From positions 3,187,736 to 3,251,735 of the forward strand of contig CP123443.1 in assembly GCA_029867005.1 (NCBI GenBank): a stretch of 64,000 bases of DNA. Direction: 5' to 3'. Below the pieces are notes generated by a model. The model saw nothing but the letters and a program-made list of their open reading frames with translations, was not told the origin of the DNA and made no database searches. This document shows positions 1 through 9,580 of this stretch, in pieces. Numbering within the stretch: position 1 is the stretch's first letter; every line of letters begins with the position of its first letter. The translations under genes were made by a program, and so were the position numbers. The DNA is from Candidatus Haliotispira prima. GTDB taxonomy: Bacteria > Spirochaetota > Spirochaetia > SP-2023.

Positions 1-1485
1 CGACAGCGTTTGATTTTCCCGGTATTTGATGCGGAGGGCCGAGTTATTGCTTTCAGCGGCAGGCAGTTGGTCTCAAATGCCGGACTGGCCAATCCCAAAT
101 ATATTAATTCCCGTGAATCCCTGGCCTATCGTAAGGGAGAGAGCCTGTTCGGCCTCTACCAGTCGCTTAAAAGTCTGCGCAGGGAGCGCTGTCTGGTTTT
201 ATGTGAAGGCAATCTCGATGTGCTGGCCTGGCACCAAGCCGGCATCGGCCATGCTGCGGCTCCTCTGGGCACAGCCTTTACCCCGGAGCAGGCCAAATTG
301 CTCAAGCGTTATTGCGACAAAGTCATTTTGGCTTTTGACGGTGATGAAGCCGGGCAAAAAGCTATTTATAAGGCGGCTTTTCTGTTGGAAGAAGAAGGTC
401 TCGGCAGCCGAGTGATCCCCTTGGCCGCAGGTCGTGACCCGGCAGATATCTTACAGCATGAGGGAGTTGCTGACCTGAAAAGTCTGATGCAGTCCCCTCT
501 GGATTTCTTTAATTTTTTGGCTCGGGATTTGGATGAGCGTTTTGCCTTGGATGAATTGAACGGGGTCAGCTCGGCATTGCGTTTTCTCGCTCCGTTCATG
601 ATTCGAATGAAGGGGGGGCTGCGGCGCGAACTATATATCGCCCAGTTTGCCAAGCTGTTTGGTTTGAAACAGGAGGTTCTGGCCGCCGAACCAAGCTGGC
701 ACTACATGCCTCGGTATTACGGTGGTTCTGCCCCGACGGTCCCTGATACCGGTGGACAGAACAAGGCGAAGGAGATGGGAGATACCCGGGAGATTATGGA
801 CTCGGGCAAGGCGGGAGATTCTTCCCGGACAGCCTCGGGAAAACCCGGTGCCGGCGGGAAAATCTACAGCAGCGCAAAAGCTTATGGCGAAAGGGTTGCC
901 AAATCCTCCACAAACAGAGATTTGAGCAGCGATTTTTGCGCCGAACTGGCCGAACGCGAATTTTGGGCCAGTATGCTGCTGCAAGCTGACCTCTATCCCG
1001 AATGGCAAGAGTCTTTGTCGCAATATCATTGGGAGAGTCGCGAAGCTGCGTTATTCAAAGCCTTGCTTGACCAAGCCTGCCGGGAGCAGGATTTCAATTT
1101 TGAAACCCTCTGCGATCGGGTGAGCCGACGTTGGCCGGAACTGGGCCAATGGTTACTGCAAAAAAGACTGGAGCCGTTGCAGGAAAGCAGTGCCAAAGAT
1201 GCAGAAGACTATGATATGGCCTCGTATCGCTGGGTGATTTTGCAGCAGAAGTACTGCGGATTGCAGGATTCCCGGCTGAGGCAACGCCGCGATAAGGCAT
1301 TACAACAAATACAGGTATTGGAAAAGCAAGGCTCCGGGCCGGAATTGCAATTGGAACTACTGCGTGAAATTCAGGGACTGGACGGCGAGCTGATTCAACT
1401 GCGGGAAACAATGCAGCAGCTTCAAAAGAAAATTCAGCGTTCAAGCAAAAGCTATAATTCTCCGATCTTGGAAAATTCGCAGTGA
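1..1485 (+). CDS. dnaG: DNA primase DnaG (5'-truncated by window edge)
   Basis: Synthesises RNA primers at the replication fork. The frame is open from base 1, so the N-terminal zinc finger and the start of the catalytic core lie outside the window. The visible part has the Toprim domain: the acidic motif in LVLCEGNLDVL (codons about 64-74) and FDGDEAGQKA (about 110-120), both expected to bind catalytic metal. A low-complexity Gly/Lys/Ser linker follows (about 250-305), then a helical C-terminal region ending in a Gln/Glu-rich coiled coil, where the DnaB-interacting domain normally sits. It is followed by rpoD, the usual dnaG-rpoD macromolecular-synthesis arrangement. Confidence 0.93.
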   Translation, partial: RQRLIFPVFDAEGRVIAFSGRQLVSNAGLANPKYINSRESLAYRKGESLFGLYQSLKSLRRERCLVLCEGNLDVLAWHQAGIGHAAAPLGTAFTPEQAKLLKRYCDKVILAFDGDEAGQKAIYKAAFLLEEEGLGSRVIPLAAGRDPADILQHEGVADLKSLMQSPLDFFNFLARDLDERFALDELNGVSSALRFLAPFMIRMKGGLRRELYIAQFAKLFGLKQEVLAAEPSWHYMPRYYGGSAPTVPDTGGQNKAKEMGDTREIMDSGKAGDSSRTASGKPGAGGKIYSSAKAYGERVAKSSTNRDLSSDFCAELAEREFWASMLLQADLYPEWQESLSQYHWESREAALFKALLDQACREQDFNFETLCDRVSRRWPELGQWLLQKRLEPLQESSAKDAEDYDMASYRWVILQQKYCGLQDSRLRQRRDKALQQIQVLEKQGSGPELQLELLREIQGLDGELIQLRETMQQLQKKIQRSSKSYNSPILENSQ

Positions 1486-2014
1486 ATCCGCTTGGGCCCA
1501 AATTTTCTTTCCACTACATTTGGTGATGAAATTTTGCGATTTTTGTGTGATAGTGGGCCCGATTTGCCGAAAAATGTATACCTGAAGTGAAGCCTGTTCG
1601 CTGCAGGCGAACGTTTTCTGCCGGCTGTCGTCTGGGCGGGTATGAGTGTGTAAGTATTGTTTTGTATTGAATTTATGCCGCAATTAAAGACTGGGCTCAC
1701 CGGTTTCAGTAATCGATTTTCCGGTTCCCGGGAGGAAATTCCATGGGGTCCCAATTGTGTTCCGTTTAAAGTGTGCAAAAGTATCAGGTGGTAATAGCCC
1801 GTCAGGTAAATGTTCTAATTCGGCGGGCGCAGATCGTTTGTGCCTTTTCTGATACGTCTTTCCCAATGTGCCTTCCCGGTATTTTTGGAGTAGGGAATGG
1901 TGCCCGGAGTGTGATGACCGGCAATTTTCTCCGGGCGTGAAACCGTCTTGGGAAGTTTTTTGTGAGTAGTAGCAGGTTTGGATTTTAAGGTTTTTAGACT
2001 GATAAGGTGCGAAA
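1486..2014. other. dnaG-rpoD intergenic region
   Basis: 529 bases without a credible gene. Reading frames here are short and antisense. I see no hairpin-plus-T-run terminator and no convincing -35/-10 pair. The length suggests that rpoD has its own promoter in this stretch, but I cannot place it. Confidence 0.5.
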
Positions 2015-4030
2015 ATGACAGAAGAAGAACTCTCAAACATTCCGAAGTTGGCTGCATTGATAGAGAAGGGCCGTGATTCGGGCCGTCTGACCTACGAGGA
2101 ACTTGAGGCGGTCTTGCCCGAGGATTTTGACAGTGACCAAATGGAAGATCTCTTGATTTACATGGAAGATAAAGAGATCAATGTGGAAGTTGACGGAGAT
2201 GAGGAGCTGCCGGATCCGGAGGAGTTTGATGTTGAAACCGATCTGGAAGAAGACCTGGAAGAGGATCTGGAAGAGGATTTAGATGACGATCTGGACGATG
2301 ATGCAGATTTGTCGTTTCCTTCCCACGTACCTTCGGTAGAAGGTGATGAAGAGGGCTCTGTCAAGTTTACTGATCGCTTGAGTCACGACGTCAAGGCCGA
2401 GAAATTTGATGATTACGAGGAAGAGGATGAAAATTCCGATGATGATGATGAAGAGGATGAGGGCGCAGCCACAGAAGATGGCAGTGAAGAAAAAAGCAAG
2501 CCACCCGGTGCCGATCAACGCCTGATTGCCAACCGCAACGAGGGCAATGTAGATGACCCGATTCGCCTGTATCTGCGCGAGATTGGCAAAGTCCAGTTAT
2601 TGCGTGCCGAACAGGAAGTCGAACTCTCCAAACGGATGGAAGAGGGAGAGAATATTATCAAGAATGTCCTCAAGCGTTCGGGAATGATTATTCCGGAATT
2701 CTACAGTTTGGCGCAGAAGGCCTTTGCCAAGAAAAACCAGATAGAAGAGGACAATACCGAGGCGGGCAAGGAAGGGGATGGTTCGGAATTTTTCACGGAG
2801 AAGAGGCGACTGAACCAGTACTACAAGGAACCGCTGCGTGCCATTGCCGGCCAACTGAAAAACTATATGGAACTGAAAATGTCGATCATCCGTGAAGGAG
2901 GCGATATTTTCACCGATGAGAAACTGAAAGCCAAGCGGGTCCAGTTACTCAAGCCGATCATGCAGATGGATATTCATCAGGAAGAAATTATCTACTTTGC
3001 CGAAAAGTTTGTCAGCTCAGCCCAACGTATTGAGAGGTACCGCATCGAGCGGCGCAAAATAGAGCAGGTTCTGCAAATTGACAGCCACGATGAACTGCGC
3101 AGTCTCGGTCGGTACCTGGCCAATGAGAGTCGTTGCCGGGTTCTGGAAAGAAAGCTGGAGTTGGATGCCAACCGGATCAAAGACTTGATTCGCCAAGTGC
3201 AGATTACGGACCAGAATCTGCGCGACATTGAAATCGAGTTGGAAAGTAAGACTTCCGAAATTCTGGAGATGGCTGAAGAAGTCGAATATGGCTCGCGCAT
3301 GATGAGGGGTGCCAAAGATCATCTGATCCGTGCCAATTTGCGTTTGGTTGTCAGTATCGCCAAAAAATACACCAACCGGGGGTTGCACTTTTTTGATCTG
3401 GTCCAAGAAGGCAATATTGGTCTGATCAAAGCGGTGGAAAAGTTTGAGTATTCCAAAGGTTTTAAATTTTCGACCTATGCCACTTGGTGGATTCGGCAAG
3501 CCATCACCCGTTCCATCTCCGACCAGGCTCGCACCATTCGCGTGCCGGTACACATGATAGAACAGATCAACAAAGTGGTGCGCGAATCCCGTCAGTTGTT
3601 GCAGCTAAAGGGCCGCGAGCCAACAGACGAAGAGATTGCCGAGCACTTGGGCTGGCAGGTCAAGCGGGTCAAGGGTGTCAAAAGTGTGGCGCGTGAGCCG
3701 ATTTCATTGGAGACGCCGATCGGTGATGATGAAGACTCCAATCTGGGGGATTTTATCGAAGATAAATCCGTGATTAACCCTTCGTCCGAAACGGCCTATC
3801 AGGTGCTCAAGGAACAACTCGACGACACGTTGAAGACTCTGCCAGAGCGCGAGCGCGAAGTCATCAAGATGCGCTTCGGTCTGAAAGACGGCTATGCCCT
3901 GACGCTCGAAGAAGTGGGCTTGATATTCAATGTTACGCGCGAACGGATACGTCAGATCGAGGCTAAAAGCCTGAAGCGTTTGCGTGCCAAGAGACGTTCA
4001 CGCAGGCTCTTTGACTATTTGGAAGAATAA
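2015..4030 (+). CDS. rpoD: RNA polymerase primary sigma factor RpoD (sigma70)
   Basis: Housekeeping sigma factor, 671 aa. Residues about 55-165 form a very acidic Asp/Glu-rich stretch in the region 1.1 area. Region 1.2 begins at [17 protein letters not shown] (about 175). Region 2 has [20 protein letters not shown] and the aromatic [15 protein letters not shown] for promoter melting and -10 recognition. Region 4.2 has [20 protein letters not shown] (about 625-645), the -35-reading helix-turn-helix. ATG at 2015 follows AAGG. The promoters of the lipoprotein array later in the window match what this sigma factor should read. Confidence 0.97.
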   Translation: MTEEELSNIPKLAALIEKGRDSGRLTYEELEAVLPEDFDSDQMEDLLIYMEDKEINVEVDGDEELPDPEEFDVETDLEEDLEEDLEEDLDDDLDDDADLSFPSHVPSVEGDEEGSVKFTDRLSHDVKAEKFDDYEEEDENSDDDDEEDEGAATEDGSEEKSKPPGADQRLIANRNEGNVDDPIRLYLREIGKVQLLRAEQEVELSKRMEEGENIIKNVLKRSGMIIPEFYSLAQKAFAKKNQIEEDNTEAGKEGDGSEFFTEKRRLNQYYKEPLRAIAGQLKNYMELKMSIIREGGDIFTDEKLKAKRVQLLKPIMQMDIHQEEIIYFAEKFVSSAQRIERYRIERRKIEQVLQIDSHDELRSLGRYLANESRCRVLERKLELDANRIKDLIRQVQITDQNLRDIEIELESKTSEILEMAEEVEYGSRMMRGAKDHLIRANLRLVVSIAKKYTNRGLHFFDLVQEGNIGLIKAVEKFEYSKGFKFSTYATWWIRQAITRSISDQARTIRVPVHMIEQINKVVRESRQLLQLKGREPTDEEIAEHLGWQVKRVKGVKSVAREPISLETPIGDDEDSNLGDFIEDKSVINPSSETAYQVLKEQLDDTLKTLPEREREVIKMRFGLKDGYALTLEEVGLIFNVTRERIRQIEAKSLKRLRAKRRSRRLFDYLEE

Positions 4031-4209
4031 TGTATTCTTGACACTCGTGCCAAACCTGACAGACTTTAATGCATAAAATTCTCTGTAGACAATTTGGCGT
4101 GAAAGTGTTATAGCCGAAGGTTTGCAGGGGGCTGCTGTCTCATCCGGAGTCGCGTCGGATTTGGCAGGTACCTGATTTTACACAGCACTCACCAGGAGAA
4201 CATTGCCAG

Positions 4210-5031
4210 ATGAAGGAAGTATTCACAAAATTACAGGACTTGCAGAATGTTTTGTCCAATAAGTATCAGTTGGAAAGCGAGTTGTTGGAAATACCCCGCA
4301 GCCTGAAGATGAAGGAAGAGTCCCTCAGTCGTCAGAAGAAGAAATTCATTGACCTGAACGGAGACTACGAGTTGAACCAACACGGGATCGCTCAGCTACG
4401 GAATGATTTTGGTCACATAGAGCAACTGCGTCTGGAAGCGGAGCAGCGGATGGATCAAATTAAGACACAGCGTGAGTATGAGGCCCTCGACAAAGAAATC
4501 AGTGAGTATTCCAGCCGGGAATTGGATATGCGCCGCAAGATTCAGAACCAGGAAAGCAAGGGACAAGAGTTGAGTGAGCAGTTGAAATCCGAAGAAGATG
4601 CGTTCAGTATGTTGGAAGCAGAGATTGTCGATGAAAGGCTGCGTATCGAAAGTTTGCTGGAGAAAAAGCGCAACGAGATTTCGGACTTGGAGAATGAGGA
4701 AGTGAATATTGCTCCCGATATGGATAAGGAAATGCTTTACAAGTTTGATCGCATTTTGCGGAGCAAAGGCGGCAAGGGCATCGTTCCTATCTCACAGGGG
4801 ATTTGCAGTGGCTGTTTTATGATATTGCCACGCCAGTTTATGAACGATGTGCGTTCCAGCGACGATGTGCATTTTTGCCCGTATTGCAGCCGGATCCTCT
4901 TTTATGATGAGGCCGCTGCTTCCGGAGAGAGAGTGGGCACCGGGGTGTTGGACTACGACAGCAGTTATCGGGATGATGTCGAAGGCTTAACGGACTTGGT
5001 TGACGACAGCGACTTTGAAGATTTTGAGTAG
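4210..5031 (+). CDS. C4 zinc-ribbon coiled-coil protein
   Basis: 273 aa. Residues about 1-175 are a long charged coiled coil. Residues about 199-226 carry two CxxC knuckles (CSGC and CPYC) of the C4-type zinc ribbon found in the DUF164 family. A short acidic tail ends the protein. Family members are thought to bind nucleic acid or to act as scaffolds, and no specific function is established here. It sits between rpoD and the RNase P RNA gene. The start follows AGGAGAA with about 9 nt spacing. Confidence 0.85.
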   Translation: MKEVFTKLQDLQNVLSNKYQLESELLEIPRSLKMKEESLSRQKKKFIDLNGDYELNQHGIAQLRNDFGHIEQLRLEAEQRMDQIKTQREYEALDKEISEYSSRELDMRRKIQNQESKGQELSEQLKSEEDAFSMLEAEIVDERLRIESLLEKKRNEISDLENEEVNIAPDMDKEMLYKFDRILRSKGGKGIVPISQGICSGCFMILPRQFMNDVRSSDDVHFCPYCSRILFYDEAAASGERVGTGVLDYDSSYRDDVEGLTDLVDDSDFEDFE

Positions 5032-5061
5032 GTGTCGCGGAGAGTTTGAACTAAAGATTTT

Positions 5062-5437
5062 GGGGCAGTCCGACCTGTCGCTGCTTTGATGCAGAGGAAA
5101 GTCCGGGCTTCGCAGAGAAAGATGCTGGGTAGCTCCCAGACAATCGGTTCGGCGTGTGCCGGTAGCTGATTGCTAGAAAGTGCCACAGAAAATATACCGC
5201 CAGGCTGCACAGAGGGCATTGCTGTTTGTGTGGTCGGGTAAGGGTGAAATGGTGCGGTAAGAGCGCACCGCTCGTTTGGTGACAAGCGGGGCAAGGTAAA
5301 CCTCATCTGAAGCAAGATCAAGCAATAATGGGGCTTCTCGCCTGCACACATTATGGGTAGATCGCCGGACCTTGTCGGAGACGGCAAGGCCAGATAAATG
5401 ACAGGATAGAACAGAACCCGGCTTATGGGGCTGCCCC
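5062..5437 (+). ncRNA. rnpB: RNase P RNA (bacterial A type)
   Basis: Catalytic RNA that trims tRNA 5' ends. It shows the conserved blocks GAGGAAAGTCCGGGCT near the 5' end, AGAAAGTGCCACAGAAA, AGGGTGAAA followed by GGTAAGAGCGCACCG, GGTAAACC, and the 3' block AGATAAATGACAGGATAGAAC. Terminal helix P1 pairs GGGGCAG (5062-5068) with CTGCCCC (5431-5437), and six T follow at once, so P1 doubles as the terminator stem. Reading frames on the opposite strand here are spurious. Confidence 0.95.
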
Positions 5438-5498
5438 TTTTTTATTCTGTTGCTTTTGTCTTGTGTATGCTCCGATTCCGCAAAATCAGGGAACTGAA

Positions 5499-6401
5499 GT
5501 GAATAATACACGCAAAACATTCTTGATCCTGTTTCTCGGTTTGTCATTTGTCGGCTTTATTACCTTGTTGTGGGGCTATTACTACATGTTTCAGGAAGTC
5601 AGCCAAGCCGAAGGTGTGAAGATCGAAGAGTTATGGAACAAAGGTGAACTCAATGAAATTATTGAGCTCACTGCGGAAAAATTGCAAAAAGATTCCTTAA
5701 ATTTCCAACTATTACGCTATAGTGGTTATGCTTATTTTTATCTGGCATTGAGTCAGATTGACGAACAGGAAAGACAACTCAACTTAAGTTTGGCTATTCG
5801 CTATCTGCGAAAAGCTTTGGTGGCAGGCTATCCCAACAAAAGCGTGTCGGCAGAGATCTATTATATTCTGGGCAAAAGTTACTTTCACAGGGGCTTGCCA
5901 AGTATGTCTCTGTCTTTATATCACTTACAAAAATCTGTGGAAATGAGTTACCGGGCCAGGGACAGTTTTGAATTCTTAGCCGACGCATACCGCCAATTGG
6001 GTCAGGAAAGGCAAAGTTTAGATTATTTTGAAAGTCTGTATCGGGGAGGCAAAACCTCTGATCGGTTCCTGCTGGCTTATGGCGAAAGCCTGATTGGAGC
6101 GGGCGAAAATGTCCGGGCGGAAGCCGTATTGAAGAATGCACAAAAAAATACACAGAATCAGTTACTTGTTGCGGAGATTCTCTTGCAACTGGGGCAGGTT
6201 TACTACAATATGGGCAACTGGTCGGGTGCGAAACTCTCCCTTGAGGAAGCTTTGGAGAAGAAAGAATCGGCGGATGCGCATTTTTTGTTGGGAGAGGTCT
6301 ATCGTGCCTTGGACCAGCCCGTGCAGGCGCGCAAAAAATGGCGTCTGACTTTAGAGCTGGATGATCAATACGAAGCGGCGCTACGGCGTTTACAGGAATA
6401 G
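5499..6401 (+). CDS. Membrane-anchored TPR protein
   Basis: An N-terminal hydrophobic helix (residues about 8-30) is followed by tetratricopeptide-type helical repeats to the end, for example AYFYLALSQ, ILGKSYFHRGL, LGQVYYNMGNWSGAKLSLEEAL and FLLGEVYRALDQPVQARKKW. TPR proteins act as protein-binding scaffolds, and the placement directly before mreB suggests a cell-envelope role (inference). I chose GTG 5499 because GGGA lies 6 nt upstream. An upstream GTG at 5463 lies just after the rnpB terminator and has no ribosome-binding site. mreB follows after 15 nt. Confidence 0.85.
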   Translation: MNNTRKTFLILFLGLSFVGFITLLWGYYYMFQEVSQAEGVKIEELWNKGELNEIIELTAEKLQKDSLNFQLLRYSGYAYFYLALSQIDEQERQLNLSLAIRYLRKALVAGYPNKSVSAEIYYILGKSYFHRGLPSMSLSLYHLQKSVEMSYRARDSFEFLADAYRQLGQERQSLDYFESLYRGGKTSDRFLLAYGESLIGAGENVRAEAVLKNAQKNTQNQLLVAEILLQLGQVYYNMGNWSGAKLSLEEALEKKESADAHFLLGEVYRALDQPVQARKKWRLTLELDDQYEAALRRLQE

Positions 6402-6416
6402 GAATAGGAGTCGAAC

Positions 6417-7421
6417 GTGGGGCTGTTTAGTAATTTATCCATCGATATCGGGATTGACCTGGGTACATGTAATACCTTGATTTATGTGCGCGGGCGGGGC
6501 ATAGTTTGCGCTGAGCCTTCGGTGGTAGCGGTAGAGCGTGGTACCAACCAAGTCGTTGCCGTGGGCGAAGAGGCGAAACGTATTCTGGGGCGGACACCCA
6601 GCAAAATCCAAGCCATTCGGCCTTTACGGGATGGGGTCATCGCCAAGCTGGATCTGACAGAAGTCATGATCAAATATTTTCTGGATCGCACGATTTCTTC
6701 GCGCCGTTTGGTGCAGCCTCGGGTGGTAATAGGTGTTCCTTATTGCATTACGGAAGTGGAGCGCAAAGCGGTGGAAGACAGTGCCACTCGTGCCGGTGTC
6801 AGCAAGGTTGAGTGCGTCTATGAGTCACTCTGCGCCGCGATTGGTGCCGATATTCCGATCAACGAGCCGGCCGGGCACATGGTCTGCGACATTGGTGGCG
6901 GCACCACGGAAGTTTCGGTGGTTTCTCTGGGGGACTTGGTGGTCAGCAATGCGATTCGCATTGGCGGCGATGAGTTTGACGAGGCTATTGTCAAGCACAT
7001 CCGCAGCGTCCACAACCTGACAATTGGGGAACAAACGGCAGAAGCGTTGAAAATTAAGATTGGCAATGCCTTTCCGGAAAGCACAATCGAAAAGATGGAA
7101 ATTAAGGGTACTGATGCCATTACCGGCCTGCCGCGTCGTTTGGAAGTCGATTCAGTCGAAATCCGAGAGGCCATCAAAGACCCGGTGAATATCATTGTTG
7201 AATGGATTAAGCGTACCTTTTCGGACACACCACCTGAGTTGGGAGCTGACATCATTGACCGGGGTATTGTCCTCACCGGTGGCGGTGCCATGCTCAAAGG
7301 TCTCTCTCGCCTGATTGCGAAAGAGACCGGGGTGCCTGTACTTTTGGCGAATGAACCGCTGCTCTGTGTGGCTATCGGTGCGGGCCGCTATCACGAGAGC
7401 AACCAGAAGAAAGGTTATTGA
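6417..7421 (+). CDS. mreB: Rod-shape determining actin homologue MreB
   Basis: Bacterial actin that guides the elongasome under the inner membrane. 334 aa, full length. Actin-fold motifs: phosphate-1 loop DLGTCNTLIYV (about 13-23), phosphate-2 loop CDIGGGTTEVSVV (about 158-170) and adenosine loop LTGGGAMLKGL (about 285). The start is GTG with GGAG 6 nt upstream. First gene of the mre cluster. Confidence 0.97.
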   Translation: MGLFSNLSIDIGIDLGTCNTLIYVRGRGIVCAEPSVVAVERGTNQVVAVGEEAKRILGRTPSKIQAIRPLRDGVIAKLDLTEVMIKYFLDRTISSRRLVQPRVVIGVPYCITEVERKAVEDSATRAGVSKVECVYESLCAAIGADIPINEPAGHMVCDIGGGTTEVSVVSLGDLVVSNAIRIGGDEFDEAIVKHIRSVHNLTIGEQTAEALKIKIGNAFPESTIEKMEIKGTDAITGLPRRLEVDSVEIREAIKDPVNIIVEWIKRTFSDTPPELGADIIDRGIVLTGGGAMLKGLSRLIAKETGVPVLLANEPLLCVAIGAGRYHESNQKKGY

Positions 7422-7752
7422 TACAAGGTCGAACATAAAGTTTCTTTCGGGGCAAGATATGTGGCCAAGCCGGATTATCTTTTGCTGTGTAATAGGGCGG
7501 GACCAAGACCGTGGCCGTCTTACCGGAAGGCAACGTCCGATCTTGCAAGAAAGATTGGGGATTGATGAAATTTGGCTTTGAGGAGATGTTCCTGAGCCAT
7601 TTTTGCCTGAGTTTCGATTCCTTCCGTGTCGCAAGGTGAAGTCGAGACTGGGTGATGCATACTTCTTATAGCCCAAGAGTTGCCTCATTCGGGTGGATAG
7701 TTTGTTTGGGAAATGTGAGCTGCCCGAATATGATCGTGTTGAGGATGCGTTA
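7422..7752 (+). other. mreB-mreC spacer
   Basis: 331 bases with no supported gene. mreB and mreC are usually close, so this gap is longer than typical. The frame of mreC is open upstream to a GTG at 7693, which lacks a ribosome-binding site. Confidence 0.5.
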
Positions 7753-9066
7753 GTGAGGAAGTCACAATCAGGGACAGTTGTCGGGCAAACCAAACGTAAA
7801 ACGGTCATCCCTTTTGTTTGCTATATCTTTGTTTCCGCCCTGCTATTGCCACCGGCGGCTATGAAGTCTTACGGTCGGTCTTTGGAGTATTACGGCGGAT
7901 TGTCGATGAGTAGTATTCTCCAATTCTTTCAGGAAGGCAATCAACGAGTTTTAGCCATCTTTCAAACGGCATTTTTTTTAAATTCCTGGGAGAATTTGTA
8001 CCGCACGGCGGAAGTTGAGCGCCGCGAGTTGGAATTTCGAGTTGCGGATTTGGAGCGCAGGGCACAGGAAACAAAACAATTGCGCCGGATTTTGGCCCTG
8101 AGCAACAGCATTGAGTGGCGTCACGTTAATGCGGAAATTATTGTTCGTTCCGGCAGTACCTTGCAGGACTCTATTGCCATTGATGTGGGACAAACCAGTG
8201 GCATTTATCGGGATGACCCGGTGATAGGCTTTGCCGATGGTAAGTACGGCCTAATCGGCAAAGTGCAAACGGTGGGAGAAGAACAATCTACCGTGGTGAG
8301 TTTGGTTAACCGTTACTACCAGCTTGGTGTGACGGCAATGCTGGAAGACTCTCGTTTTCAAGGTATTTTGAGCAGTAACGGCAGACTCTTTCGCTTGGAT
8401 TTTATCAATCGACAGGCTTTAAACAGCATTCGCAGCGGCGGTTTAGTAGTCAGTGCCGGTTCCGGAGAATCACTCTATCCCAGAGGGATTCCCATTGGTT
8501 ACATCCAACAGATAGAAGAACTTGAGTATAATGCCTCCCTGTCCCTGATAGTCAAACCGGTGGTGGATCTTAGTCAGGTAGAATACGTGGCTGTACTGAT
8601 TGATAAGAATTATCAGACGGCAGAAAGTCCGACAGCCTTGGAGTTGGGCCAGGAGCAAGAGCAAGAACAAGAGCAAGGACAAAAACAGAGCGATGGAAGT
8701 GATGGGCAGGAATCCGTCCGGGCCGGGTTATCTTCACCCGGAAATGCTGCTACCGTACAACCCGCGAATATTGCCGCAAGGCTGTCCGGCGTAGAAGCCG
8801 GGACTACAGACGGAAGTACTCCCGGAGAGCAGGTGAGCCGCGCAGCTCCTCCTGTGGCGAGAACCGGAGTGGTATCGGTGGTAAGCCCTGTGGTTTCAAA
8901 TCTCCGAAGCCCCGGTGCTTCAAGTCTGAACAGTCCGGATCCGGACAATCCCGGTACTTTAAACGATCCAAACAATTCAAGTGCAAGCATCTTTGGTACC
9001 GACCCTCCCCTCGGTGGGGGTCGGGATCAGGCATCCGTGCGAAGCACGGAGACAGGAGTTAATTGA
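7753..9066 (+). CDS. mreC: Rod-shape determining protein MreC
   Basis: Periplasmic scaffold linking MreB to the peptidoglycan synthases. Short cytoplasmic N-terminus, one membrane helix (VIPFVCYIFVSALLLPP), a coiled coil around WENLYRTAEVERRELEF, then the beta-barrel MreC domain with VGQTSGIYRDDPVIG, YQLGVTAMLEDS and SAGSGESLYPRGIPIGYI. The last ~145 residues are a low-complexity tail (Gln/Glu repeats, then Ser/Pro/Gly/Asn), much longer than usual. I chose GTG 7753 because GAGGA lies 7 nt upstream; GTG 7693 is in frame but without a clear site. mreD begins 2 nt after the stop. Confidence 0.9.
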   Translation: MRKSQSGTVVGQTKRKTVIPFVCYIFVSALLLPPAAMKSYGRSLEYYGGLSMSSILQFFQEGNQRVLAIFQTAFFLNSWENLYRTAEVERRELEFRVADLERRAQETKQLRRILALSNSIEWRHVNAEIIVRSGSTLQDSIAIDVGQTSGIYRDDPVIGFADGKYGLIGKVQTVGEEQSTVVSLVNRYYQLGVTAMLEDSRFQGILSSNGRLFRLDFINRQALNSIRSGGLVVSAGSGESLYPRGIPIGYIQQIEELEYNASLSLIVKPVVDLSQVEYVAVLIDKNYQTAESPTALELGQEQEQEQEQGQKQSDGSDGQESVRAGLSSPGNAATVQPANIAARLSGVEAGTTDGSTPGEQVSRAAPPVARTGVVSVVSPVVSNLRSPGASSLNSPDPDNPGTLNDPNNSSASIFGTDPPLGGGRDQASVRSTETGVN

Positions 9067-9067
9067 G

Positions 9068-9580
9068 ATGCATCGTTTGTGGTATTTTCTCATTCTTTTT
9101 GTCAGTGTTATTCTACAGCAGCTTTTTCTGGTACCTTTGGGTAAGTTTTTGTGGGGGGAGCCTTTGTTGCCCATCATCGTCTTGGTTATCCTGGCCACGG
9201 CCATGGGTTCCGTCATGGCAGAAGGTTTTGGTTTTTTTGTGGGGTTCATCTGGGGCTTTGTCAAAATAGATACCGGTTTGCCGCAAGGTATTTACCCTCT
9301 GCTGCTGACAATCATTGCTTTTACACTGGGGCGTTTACTCTACGACCGTTTCAGGGCTCCCGGTACATTGTTGCTGGTCATCTGTACGGCCATTGTCGTG
9401 CCTCTGTGGGGCTTGGGTAACATTGCCCTGAAGGTCGTATTTGTCAGCGCGTATCTGCCCAGTCTGTTGGAATTTATACATGTCTTCCTGAGTGCCGTTT
9501 ATTCCGCTCTGCTCTGCTTTCTGGTGACTCCATTGCTGCGCAGACTTTTAAGCCGATGGGAATGGAATGGCTCAGTCTAA
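9068..9580 (+). CDS. mreD: Rod-shape determining membrane protein MreD
   Basis: About 170 aa, almost entirely hydrophobic with five or so membrane helices, as in MreD. It lies between mreC and the PBP2 gene, the standard position. ATG 9068 is preceded by GGAG. The 3' end overlaps the PBP2 start by 14 nt, suggesting translational coupling. Family assignment rests on hydropathy, size and position, because MreD sequence conservation is low. Confidence 0.88.
   Translation: MHRLWYFLILFVSVILQQLFLVPLGKFLWGEPLLPIIVLVILATAMGSVMAEGFGFFVGFIWGFVKIDTGLPQGIYPLLLTIIAFTLGRLLYDRFRAPGTLLLVICTAIVVPLWGLGNIALKVVFVSAYLPSLLEFIHVFLSAVYSALLCFLVTPLLRRLLSRWEWNGSV

Noticed and set aside
4031..4209. TTGACA at 4038 as a promoter of the zinc-ribbon gene
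   Set aside because: No acceptable -10 at 16-18 nt spacing; left uncalled.
5173..5547. Minus-strand frames across 4965-5547
   Set aside because: They overlap RNase P RNA, whose conserved blocks are clear.
8613..8990. Minus-strand 125-codon frame
   Set aside because: Shadow of the low-complexity MreC tail; no ribosome-binding site or domain.
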